In this document: piece after piece, positions 23,289-30,668 of the stretch | Numbering within the stretch: the first letter of the stretch is position 1 | How the letters are laid out: each line of letters opens with the position of its first letter | Origin: Desulfuromonas sp. | GTDB taxonomy: Bacteria; Desulfobacterota; Desulfuromonadia; Desulfuromonadales; BM103 | Assembly (NCBI GenBank): GCA_012026975.1 | Contig: VEPG01000072.1 | Location: forward strand, 1 to 32,811 | DNA length: 32,811 nt | Direction: 5' to 3' | Notes under the pieces: generated by a model | Databases searched by the model: none | Seen by the model: only the letters and a program-made list of their open reading frames with translations | What the model was told of the DNA's origin: nothing | Translations under genes and position numbers: made by a program

Positions 23289-23603
23289 TTATCGCACAAT
23301 CCGGAACACCGGCCCGGCCAGGTGGGTGCCGCGGCACTGCGGGCAGCGCGACGGGCGGGTCAGACGCATCCGGTCGGGAAAAGCGTATCCGCAGGCGAGG
23401 CACTTCGGCGAGGTGACAGTCAGGCGCTCACCGTGGGCGGGGAGGCTTTTGGCGAGGTGCTCGAGGTGGCCGGCCACGGCCTTTTCCGGGATGCCGACCA
23501 GGCGTGAGAGGTCGTGGGCCGAATATTCGCCCTGACGCAATGCTGTGGCGACAGCCTGGCGAATGGTGGCATGGCGCGGGGCCGGCGGGCGCGGTTCGGT
23601 CAT
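23289..23603 (-). CDS. Predicted transcriptional regulator, HTH fused to zinc ribbon (COG3357-like)
   Basis: A 104-residue protein. Residues 10-55 (IRQAVATALRQGEYSAHDLSRLVGIPEKAVAGHLEHL) form a winged-helix-like HTH. Residues 64-100 carry a zinc ribbon with CLACGYAF and CPQCRGTH. It resembles COG3357, predicted HTH/Zn-ribbon regulators found mainly in archaea and anaerobic bacteria, with no defined targets. The ATG at 23603 was chosen because the longer open frame runs into the Lnb-like gene in a different frame. The stop of that upstream gene is ten bases away, so the two are probably co-transcribed. Confidence 0.8.
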   Translation of the reverse strand: MTEPRPPAPRHATIRQAVATALRQGEYSAHDLSRLVGIPEKAVAGHLEHLAKSLPAHGERLTVTSPKCLACGYAFPDRMRLTRPSRCPQCRGTHLAGPVFRIVR

Positions 23604-23613
23604 GGCCCCAGCC

Positions 23614-25569
23614 CTACCAGTAGTAGTTGAACAGCAGGGCCGCGTCCGTGTTGTAATCGCCGAAGATCCGTTCGCGGCTGATTTCGACCACCGCGCTGAA
23701 CTTTTCATTCACCGCGAAGTTCTGCCGGAGGGAAACCTCCAGGCCACGGTGCGGATCGCCCAGTTCATACCAGAGCTGGCGGGCGGCCAGGTGCACCTTC
23801 CATTTTGGCAGCGGAGTGGCCATCACCCCGGCGCTGCCGCCGGCACCGAGGGTGAAGCTATCGCGAAAGCGCCCCGACAGCAGGCCTTCGGTTTCCATCA
23901 GCAGATAGGCCATCGCCCGTTCGTCCCCCCAGGTAAAACCGCCCCCCGGATTGAGCCGGTAGACCAAATGATCGTCGTCATCATTGAATTGCCGCTGCCG
24001 GAATCCGGTGGTCACCTTCCAAGATACCGGCTTGAAGAAGGCGTGCCGGGGCGACAGCGAAACGATGTCGATCAGGTCGAAGGACTGCAGCGCCAGCTGC
24101 CGGCGCTCCGGGGTGTAGCGCAGCACCAGGTTGGCGAAGTCGATCTGCGAGCCGGCCAGGTAGCCCTGGTCGGCATCGAGCAGGTTGTGATAGGCCGGGC
24201 GCAGGCGCAGTTCCTGGTAGCAGTCGTCGCCACGCATGCCGATGCCGAGCGCCAGCCGATTCGAGCCGTGACCGTGGTCGGGACGGCCGGGATCGGCCAG
24301 TCCCAGGTAATCCTCGCCGGCGCGGCCGAGCCGGCTGCGCGCCCGCAACAGCTCCAGCGAGCGCCGCTGGTAGGCATCCTGGTCGAGTTCCTTGCGATAG
24401 TAGCGGAACTCGGTGGTTTCGATGGCCACGTCCAGGATGCGCATCTGTGCCTCGTTGCCGAGGCCGGTTGCGGCCAGGTCGGCAACGGCGAGGCGGTCGG
24501 CCAGCAGCTCTAAAGCCAGGTCGGTCTCGGTACGGTCCATCTTCCCGGCCAAAGCGGCGATGCGCGTGGCCTTGGAGGGACGGTAGCGCATGGTGCCCAC
24601 TAGGCCCGCCTGCTCCACGCTGCGTACGGTGTCTAGGGGGATCACCCAGTCGCGGCTGGCATCGGTCAGGTTGAGTTCCGGCCGGGCTGCTTCGAGGAGA
24701 AAGAGCAGGTTGTAGGAGCAGTTCTCGTCGAAAAAGTAGTACTCCGAAGCGATGTCGCGCAGCTCCCAGATGTGCAGGGTCATGCGCTCGACCTCGGCCG
24801 GGGTCAGGTTCAGGTCGTACTCCCAGACATCGCGCCGTTCCAGGTCATTGTATTCGCGGACCTTGACGTAGTAGGGGAGGAGCGAATAGTAGCCGGGGTA
24901 GAGGCCGAACACCCCCTTGACCGCGTAGGCGAAACCGTTGGTCTCGTCGGTGTGGGCCGCATAGTTGACCGCGAAGGAGAGCAGGCGGCTCTGGTGACGT
25001 CCCTCGATGCTGATCAGGGTGTGGCCGAACATCGACGCCGGGCTGTTGTTGTGATTGCCGGGGAAGATCAGCACGGCCCGCTGCGGCTCAATCTTCACCA
25101 GAGCCTGCTCGAGTTCGCTGCAGGTGACGGTCGGCAGCAGCGCCGGATCGATCTCCAGGCTTTCGCTCAAAAAACGGCTGCGAGCCGGGAAGCGGCAGCG
25201 CATATGTTCTTCGGGGTGCTCGGCGTCTGCGGGGCGAAAGAGGGCGGCGATGTCGGCGTCCAGTTCGGCCTGGGGGTCGTTTTTGCCGGTGGCGGCGAGA
25301 AAGAAGCGCGGATCGTCGATCAGACTGACGGTTCTGCCAAGCAGGTCGGGCTTGTAGTGGAGCAGCACCTGCCAGGTCCGACTGTCCGCCAGCCGTTCCG
25401 CACGGGCGCGCTCCTGCCATGCATCCGCGCCAGGCGCGGCCGCAAAGGCCGGCCAGAGCATCCCGGTGACCAACAGCAGGAGACAAACGACAACGCTCAC
25501 GGGGAGAAAGCTCCCCGTGAGCGTCATGGTTGAGTGCCGGCCGACTGCCGGCCGGCAGCAGCCAGGCAT
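23614..25569 (-). CDS. DUF4105 / Lnb-like periplasmic-domain protein with C-terminal beta-rich region
   Basis: A protein of about 637-651 residues. A hydrophobic export segment (VSVVVCLLLLVTGMLWPAF) precedes the DUF4105 domain, with the conserved NHNNSPASMFGHTLISIEG and YFFDENCSYNLLFLLEA, whose His and Cys form the proposed catalytic pair. DUF4105 is the domain of Lnb, a lipoprotein N-acyltransferase of Bacteroides. The C-terminal 250 residues alternate short strands and end in FNYYW, suggesting an outer-membrane barrel. The start is uncertain: an ATG at 25569 overlaps the DUF3015 stop (TAATG) and supplies basic residues; the ATG at 25527 has none and faces a strong hairpin. Neither has a good ribosome site. 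Confidence 0.85.
   Translation of the reverse strand: MPGCCRPAVGRHSTMTLTGSFLPVSVVVCLLLLVTGMLWPAFAAAPGADAWQERARAERLADSRTWQVLLHYKPDLLGRTVSLIDDPRFFLAATGKNDPQAELDADIAALFRPADAEHPEEHMRCRFPARSRFLSESLEIDPALLPTVTCSELEQALVKIEPQRAVLIFPGNHNNSPASMFGHTLISIEGRHQSRLLSFAVNYAAHTDETNGFAYAVKGVFGLYPGYYSLLPYYVKVREYNDLERRDVWEYDLNLTPAEVERMTLHIWELRDIASEYYFFDENCSYNLLFLLEAARPELNLTDASRDWVIPLDTVRSVEQAGLVGTMRYRPSKATRIAALAGKMDRTETDLALELLADRLAVADLAATGLGNEAQMRILDVAIETTEFRYYRKELDQDAYQRRSLELLRARSRLGRAGEDYLGLADPGRPDHGHGSNRLALGIGMRGDDCYQELRLRPAYHNLLDADQGYLAGSQIDFANLVLRYTPERRQLALQSFDLIDIVSLSPRHAFFKPVSWKVTTGFRQRQFNDDDDHLVYRLNPGGGFTWGDERAMAYLLMETEGLLSGRFRDSFTLGAGGSAGVMATPLPKWKVHLAARQLWYELGDPHRGLEVSLRQNFAVNEKFSAVVEISRERIFGDYNTDAALLFNYYW
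25493..25524. other. Perfect 14-bp hairpin at the 5' end of the Lnb-like gene
   Basis: ACGCTCACGGGGAG and CTCCCCGTGAGCGT form a perfect stem with an AAAG loop. On the minus strand it begins right after the ATG at 25527, so the first codons after that start would be locked in a very stable helix. It may limit translation, act as a processing stem between DUF3015 and the downstream gene, or show that the upstream ATG is used. Confidence 0.75.
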
Positions 25570-26030
25570 TAGAGGGCGATGACCGCGATCCGGTCGAGCA
25601 CCACGCCGGCAGTTTCGGTGCCGGTTACGAAGATCTTGTCGAAATTGGCCTGCAGTGCAGCATTGAAGCCTGGCTGGTCGGCGGCCGGCACTTCAAGCAG
25701 TTCAGCCACGGTGGCCAGGGTTTCCCCCTGCCCGGAAGCGATGTCGCGGGCCAGCAGGTCAAGGTTGTCGGCGGTGAAAGCCAGCAGGCGGTCGTTCTTG
25801 ATCAGGTTGGCCGGCTGGTCGCAGCCCAAGGTGCCGGAGGTGATGCCGAAGGTTTGGTTGCCGAAGGTGCCGTTGGTGGTGGCCTGCAGTGACTGGGAGA
25901 TCACCGAGCCGTCCGATTGGTTCCCCCAAAGTACAGTACCGAGGCCGCAGCCGGTGTTGGCGGCGCCCTGGCCGGCCAGAGCCGGAGCGGCAATGGCAAG
26001 CAGCAGCATGACAATCAACAGTTTTTTCAT
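25569..26030 (-). CDS. DUF3015 secreted protein
   Basis: A 153-residue exported protein. The signal peptide MKKLLIVMLLLAIAAPALAG is followed by GCGLGTVLWG, then SVISQSLQATTNGTFGNQTF and ITSGTLGC, the core of DUF3015. Two mature cysteines could form a disulphide. The C-terminal half is helical (DNLDLLARDIASGQGETLATV). Function is unknown. AAGGAGG lies five bases before the ATG at 26030. The gene is directly upstream of, and overlaps by one base, the possible start of the DUF4105 gene, so a joint role is likely. Confidence 0.9.
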   Translation of the reverse strand: MKKLLIVMLLLAIAAPALAGQGAANTGCGLGTVLWGNQSDGSVISQSLQATTNGTFGNQTFGITSGTLGCDQPANLIKNDRLLAFTADNLDLLARDIASGQGETLATVAELLEVPAADQPGFNAALQANFDKIFVTGTETAGVVLDRIAVIAL

Positions 26031-26067
26031 AGAGTCCTCCTTCGGGTTGGAGATAGCAGCTGGTGAA

Positions 26068-26096
26068 ACGTTAAATCCCATAACACCGTTTGTCAA
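26068..26096 (-). promoter_or_regulatory. Possible promoter of the DUF3015 gene
   Basis: TTGACA (26096-26091, minus strand) is perfect, and TAACGT (26073-26068) lies 17 bases on, a poor -10. The spacing to the DUF3015 start is 37 bases. Confidence 0.35.
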
Positions 26097-26956
26097 GCCT
26101 TGGTGGTTTGGGTCTCCACTGAAACCAGTCCGAACTGGTCCTCGAGCATGATCTCGAATTCGGCCAGGGCGATTTCGTCGATGCCGAGGAACTGGGCTTC
26201 GGCGGTGGTTGGCAGCACCAGCCCGGGGTCGCTCTGCCAGCCCAGGCCGACTTTGCGGCATCCCTTGTTAGCCAGTTTGACCAGGGCCAGCACCAGCTCC
26301 TGGCCGTCCAGTTCCGCTTCGTGATGGCGGCCGACCACGCCGGCAATATCGTCCGGCAGATTCCATGCCGTTGCCATCCGCACCCCCGTCTCCACATGCA
26401 TGCTCGCCAGAACTTCCTCGATCAGCGGGCTGCCGGGGAGGATGTCGGCCGCGCCGTTTCCGGCAATCGATTCGAGGGCGGCGAGCAGGAACAGTTTGCC
26501 GGTATCGTGCAGCAACCCGCACAGGTGGGCCTGGTCGGCCAGCACCTGGTAGCCGCAGCGGTTGGCCAGCCAGCGGGCGCCGAGGGCGCAGCCGAGAGAA
26601 TGGTTCCACAAGGGGCGGAGATAATCGGTGAACCACCGTCCCTGGCAACCGGCCGCGCCGCTGCCGCAGGCGCGGTCAAGTTCCCGGAGCGCGTCTGCCG
26701 CACCGATGCGGGTGATCGCCTCGGAGAGGGTAACGACCTTGGGCAGCCCCTGGTAAAATGCCGAATTGGCCGCCCGGAACAGGGTGCAGGCCAGCACCGG
26801 GTCGTGGCTGGCCAGTTTGCCGAGAACGGCCGCCTCGGGTCGTTCCAGGCATGCCAGCGAAGCGATTCTCCTGGCAATGTCCGGATGGACGGGGAGGGGG
26901 AGCTGTCCGGAATGAATGCTCTCGCTGATAAGCAACGGCAGGGATTTGCAGGTCAT
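26093..26956 (-). CDS. HDOD-domain protein
   Basis: A 287-residue protein with the HDOD domain over most of its length. Typical elements are LPVHPDIARRIASL, VLACTLFRAANSAFY, GLPKVVTLSEAITRIG and the HD remnant CGLLHDTGKLFLL, then WNLPDDIAGVVGRHHEAEL. HDOD proteins act as non-enzymatic signalling scaffolds in motility and cyclic-dinucleotide pathways. The start at 26956 lies one base beyond the TGA of the upstream ATPase gene (TGAgATG), with GGGAG upstream, so the two proteins are made together and may cooperate. Confidence 0.9.
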   Translation of the reverse strand: MTCKSLPLLISESIHSGQLPLPVHPDIARRIASLACLERPEAAVLGKLASHDPVLACTLFRAANSAFYQGLPKVVTLSEAITRIGAADALRELDRACGSGAAGCQGRWFTDYLRPLWNHSLGCALGARWLANRCGYQVLADQAHLCGLLHDTGKLFLLAALESIAGNGAADILPGSPLIEEVLASMHVETGVRMATAWNLPDDIAGVVGRHHEAELDGQELVLALVKLANKGCRKVGLGWQSDPGLVLPTTAEAQFLGIDEIALAEFEIMLEDQFGLVSVETQTTKA

Positions 26957-26957
26957 C

Positions 26958-28880
26958 TCATTCTCCCAGCAGGCGGCGGAGTTCGAAGAGCGGACGCGGC
27001 TTGTCGAAGCGCGGCAGACGCTTGAGGACCTCCGGCAGCGACACCTTGCCGCGGGCGGCCTTGGCGATACCGTCCTCGAGGAGGGTGACCAGTCCGGCGC
27101 TCTCGATGCTGAGGCGGCGGATCTCGTTGACCGTCTTGCGAGCCATGACCGCTTCCTTGACCTGCTCGCTGAGCAGCAGCAGCTCGAAAATTCCCACCCG
27201 GCCCTTGTAGCCGGTGAAGCGGCAGGTCGCGCAGCCGCGGCCGATCATCAGTTCGGCGCCGGCCAGGTCGCCATGGGTGTAGCCGAGGCGGCGGTATTCT
27301 TCGGGGGTCGGGGTATAGGCCACCGCGCAGTGCGGGCAGACGCGGCGCAACAGGCGCTGGGCCAGCATGCAGGTGATGGTCGAGGCGATCAGGTAGGCTT
27401 CGACCCCCAGGTTCAGCAGGCGCAGCAGGCCACCGACCGTATCCTCGGTGTGGAAGGTGGTCAGCACTTTGTGCCCGGTCAGGGCCGCCTGGATGGCGGT
27501 GTCCGCCGAGAAGGCGTCGCGCACCTCGCCCATGACGATGATGTCGGGATCCTGGCGGACGATGTGGCGCAGCGTCTCGGTGAAGGTCACGCCGATCTTC
27601 GGGTTGATCGAGCACTGCGAGATGCCGTCGATGACGTACTCGACCGGCTCCTCGGCGGTAATGATGCTGGTTTCCAGATCGTTCAGGGCGTTGACACAGC
27701 TGTACAGGGTGGTGGTCTTGCCGGCGCCGGTCGGGCCGGTGACGATCATGATCCCGCTGGGTGACTGCAGGGCGTCATCGCGGAACTGCTGGAGCATGCG
27801 CGGGGCCATGCCGATCTCCTCGAGGGCCAGCAGTTCCCCTTTCTTGTTCATCAGCCGCAGGACGACCGTTTCGCCGTACATGGTGATGTAGAAGGAAACG
27901 CGCAGATCGAGGGCCAGGCCGGTGGCGGGGCTTTCGTAGAGGATGCGGCCGTCCTGGTGCCGGCGGCGCTCGGCGATGTCGGCCTCGGCCATGACCTTGA
28001 GGCGGGTGGTGACCGGTTGGGCAAGATCGAGGTCGAATTCGCGGTGCACGGCCAGTGCCCCGTCGCGCCGGAAGCGTACCCGCAGCCGATCCTTCATCGG
28101 TTCGATGTGAATGTCGCTCGCCCCCTGCTGCATGGCCTCGTCGAACAGACCGTTGACCAGGCCGATCACCGTGGTGTCGTCAGCCTCGGGAACCGGGGCG
28201 CGACGGATGCCGCGGCGATAAAGTTCGATGACTTCGCGCATGGCCTGGCGCGGGGCGATGGCAGGGAGCACGGTGCGGCCGAAAATCCGGTCGGCCGCCT
28301 CTCGGCTTTCCATGTCGAGCGGGTCGGCAAAAGCGACCAGAATCCTCCCCCCCTGCTTTTCCAGGGGGAGGAAGCCGTTGCGGCTGAACATTTTCGGCGG
28401 CACCTGGCGCAGCAGTTCCCGGTCGACCCGGGCAAGGTGCGGCACCACGAACGGATAGCCGAGCTGACCGGCGAGGATCTCGATCAGCAGCGGCTCATCG
28501 ATGAAACCGTATTCGACCAGAATTTCGCCGAGTTTGCTCCGCTCGCCGGTTTCCCGCTGAATGGCCAGGGCGGCGTCAAGCTCGCCGGGGCGGATGCGGC
28601 CGAGCTCGAGCAGCAACTCGCCGAGGCGGATGTCGAGGGGCTCCGCCTTGAGCGCTTCGCTCAGCTGGACCGGCGAAAGCAGACGCAACTCCTTGAGGAT
28701 GTCAACCAGGGAGCGTGCGGAGACCAGTTTGGCCTGGACGCGTTTGGCATAGACCAGGTGCCGCGGTTCGAGGACGTTGCGGCGGACCAGGAGCCTGGCA
28801 ATGGCGTCGCCGCCGGCGCGCGGAGGCAACGCTGCGGGAATCAGCTGATGAGCTGCCGAGGGGGGGTACGTTTCGGGCAT
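26958..28880 (-). CDS. GspE/PilB/MshE-type secretion ATPase with MshEN-like domains
   Basis: A 640-residue AAA-type ATPase of the type IV pilus / type II secretion family. Residues 85-140 carry two MshEN-like motifs, RLGELLLELGRIRPGELDAA and KLGEILVEYGFIDEPLLIEI, the pattern that binds c-di-GMP in MshE. Next are the N2 domain, Walker A GPTGAGKTTT (382-391), the Asp box ITAEEPVEYVIDG, Walker B DPDIIVMGEVRD and the His box TTFHTED. A four-Cys zinc site is at C515, C518, C550 and C553. An extra helical N-terminal region (about 20-80) precedes the first motif. No other pilus or secretion gene is nearby; only the HDOD gene is coupled to it. No clear ribosome site precedes 28880. Confidence 0.92.
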   Translation of the reverse strand: MPETYPPSAAHQLIPAALPPRAGGDAIARLLVRRNVLEPRHLVYAKRVQAKLVSARSLVDILKELRLLSPVQLSEALKAEPLDIRLGELLLELGRIRPGELDAALAIQRETGERSKLGEILVEYGFIDEPLLIEILAGQLGYPFVVPHLARVDRELLRQVPPKMFSRNGFLPLEKQGGRILVAFADPLDMESREAADRIFGRTVLPAIAPRQAMREVIELYRRGIRRAPVPEADDTTVIGLVNGLFDEAMQQGASDIHIEPMKDRLRVRFRRDGALAVHREFDLDLAQPVTTRLKVMAEADIAERRRHQDGRILYESPATGLALDLRVSFYITMYGETVVLRLMNKKGELLALEEIGMAPRMLQQFRDDALQSPSGIMIVTGPTGAGKTTTLYSCVNALNDLETSIITAEEPVEYVIDGISQCSINPKIGVTFTETLRHIVRQDPDIIVMGEVRDAFSADTAIQAALTGHKVLTTFHTEDTVGGLLRLLNLGVEAYLIASTITCMLAQRLLRRVCPHCAVAYTPTPEEYRRLGYTHGDLAGAELMIGRGCATCRFTGYKGRVGIFELLLLSEQVKEAVMARKTVNEIRRLSIESAGLVTLLEDGIAKAARGKVSLPEVLKRLPRFDKPRPLFELRRLLGE

Positions 28881-28993
28881 GACAAATCCATAACATTGAA
28901 TAGTTGCATGACAATGCCAGAGAGGCTAGCACATCCGGGGCGGAGTGCAAGTCGATTTCAGAGGACCATCGGCAATGCGGGCTTGAACAGCCG

Positions 28994-29767
28994 TCAGCGG
29001 CCATCCTCGAGGAGGGTGCGCAGCACCTCGCCGGCCATGGTCAGGCCGAAGAGCGGCGGAATCACTGAGGAGCTGCCGAGAATCACCCGCCGGTCGGTGC
29101 AGCGCCACTGCTGGTCTTCCTGATTGGGGCAGATGCAGTTGTCGGCGCAGATGGCCGTGGCCGGCCCCAGCGGGCGAAACTCCTCGGTGGAATAGATGAC
29201 CTTGATCCCGCCATGAATTCCCCGGTGACGCAACTCCCGGCGGATGACTCGGGCCAGCCGGCAGGTGCGGGTATGCGCCAGGTCCGCCACCTTGACTTGG
29301 GTCGGGTCGAGCTTGTTGGCGGCGCCCATCGAGGAGATCACCGGCAGGCCGCGCTCCAGGCAGCTTTCGAGCAGGTGCAGCTTGGCGGTGATGTGATCGA
29401 TGCAATCGAGCACATAGTCGTAGCCGCGGCCGAGCAGTTCCGCGGAGTTCTCCGCGCAATAGAAGGCCTTGATCGCCTCGACCTGGGCGGCCGGGTTGAT
29501 TGCCCGACAGCGCTCGGCCATGACCTGGACCTTGGCGCGGCCGATGGTGCCGTCGAGCGCGTGCAGCTGGCGATTGACGTTGGTCAGACAGATGTCGTCG
29601 AAGTCGACCAGGGTCAGCCGGCCGACGCCGCCGCGGGCCAGCGCCTCGACGGCGAAGCTCCCTACGCCGCCGACCCCGAAGACAGCCACCGAGGATTGGG
29701 CCAGGCGGTCGAGACCCGCGCGACCCACCAAAAGATCCAGGCGGCTGAAGCGATGTTCCGTATTCAT
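28994..29767 (-). CDS. tcdA: tRNA threonylcarbamoyladenosine dehydratase (CsdL/YgdL family)
   Basis: An E1-like enzyme of 257 residues that uses ATP to cyclise t6A at position 37 of tRNAs to ct6A. The nucleotide motif VAVFGVGGVGSFAVEALAR is at about 28-46, and DFDDICLTNVNRQ follows. The conserved CIDHITAKLHLL and the Cys-bearing end DNCICPNQEDQ with SSSVIPPLFGLTMAG complete the family pattern. GGAGG lies seven bases before the ATG at 29767, which overlaps the TatD stop (ATGA), showing translational coupling. Its usual sulphur partners (csdA, csdE) are not in the window. Confidence 0.92.
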   Translation of the reverse strand: MNTEHRFSRLDLLVGRAGLDRLAQSSVAVFGVGGVGSFAVEALARGGVGRLTLVDFDDICLTNVNRQLHALDGTIGRAKVQVMAERCRAINPAAQVEAIKAFYCAENSAELLGRGYDYVLDCIDHITAKLHLLESCLERGLPVISSMGAANKLDPTQVKVADLAHTRTCRLARVIRRELRHRGIHGGIKVIYSTEEFRPLGPATAICADNCICPNQEDQQWRCTDRRVILGSSSVIPPLFGLTMAGEVLRTLLEDGR

Positions 29768-30537
29768 GATGAAGCCTCCTCGCCGGGCAGGCGCAGCACC
29801 CGCCGGGCGTTGGTTGTCGTGATGCGGGCGGTTTCCGCCGGAGTCCAGCCGCGCAGCTGCGCGACCCGGTCCGCGATCAGCGTTAGCCATTCCGGCCGGT
29901 TCTCCGCGCCGCGATGCGGATGCGGAGGGAGATCCGGGGCGTCGGTTTCCAGTACCAGCCATTCGGCCGGGACGCCGCGAACCACCTCACCCAAGCGACG
30001 GGCGTCGGGGAAGGTCACCACGCCGCCGATACCGAGGGCAAAGCCCAGGGCGATCAGCTGCCGGGCGGTGTCGAGGCTGCCGGAAAAGGCATGGGCGATT
30101 CCGCCGACCGCCTGCGCCTGTTCGGCGCGCAACAGCTTGAGCACCCGGCTGGTGGCGCGGCGCATGTGCAGCAACAGCGGGCGATCGGTCTCGCGGGCGA
30201 GGCGGATCAACTGTCGGAAAACGGCTTCCTGCACCGCCTGATCCGGCCCGATCTGGCCATCCAGGCCGACTTCGCCGATCGCCACCGTGCGCGGCGCGGC
30301 CGCCAGCCGGCGCAGTTCCCCGGCCAGCTCCGGCCGCCACCGGTCGGCCGCCTGGGGGTGCACGCCGGGGGCTGCCCAGGCACCGGGGGTGGCGGCAACC
30401 GTCATCATCAGTCGCGGCCAGTGCTCCGGGGTAACGCCAGGGACCACCCAGCCGCCGATTTCCCGGCCCCGCGCCTCGGCCAGCGGCGCCGGCTCCACCG
30501 GGAGAAAATCGAGATGGATATGGGTGTCGAGCAGCAT
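29764..30537 (-). CDS. TatD-family metal-dependent hydrolase (DNase)
   Basis: A 257-residue TIM-barrel hydrolase. Metal ligands are visible: DTHIHLD (H6, H8), the Glu in TVAIGEVGLDG, the His in RPLLLHMRR, the His in GIAHAFSGSL and the Asp in LVLETDAPDLPP. TatD enzymes act as 3'-5' exonucleases on damaged DNA or RNA. The start MLLDTHIHLDF at 30537 fits the family; a longer frame reaching 30627 adds an unlikely Arg-rich extension. No strong ribosome site precedes it. It is co-transcribed with tcdA and is divergent from the chemoreceptor gene. Confidence 0.9.
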   Translation of the reverse strand: MLLDTHIHLDFLPVEPAPLAEARGREIGGWVVPGVTPEHWPRLMMTVAATPGAWAAPGVHPQAADRWRPELAGELRRLAAAPRTVAIGEVGLDGQIGPDQAVQEAVFRQLIRLARETDRPLLLHMRRATSRVLKLLRAEQAQAVGGIAHAFSGSLDTARQLIALGFALGIGGVVTFPDARRLGEVVRGVPAEWLVLETDAPDLPPHPHRGAENRPEWLTLIADRVAQLRGWTPAETARITTTNARRVLRLPGEEASS

Positions 30538-30668
30538 AGTGAATATGCTAGCATAGCCAGGCCGGCGACGGCCAGCGGCGCGGCTTTCTCCTTGCTGTCG
30601 GTCGTTTCCTCTGTGATAATGCGCCATTGTCGATCAGTTGCATAATCTTTCCGCGGTTGGAGATGACG

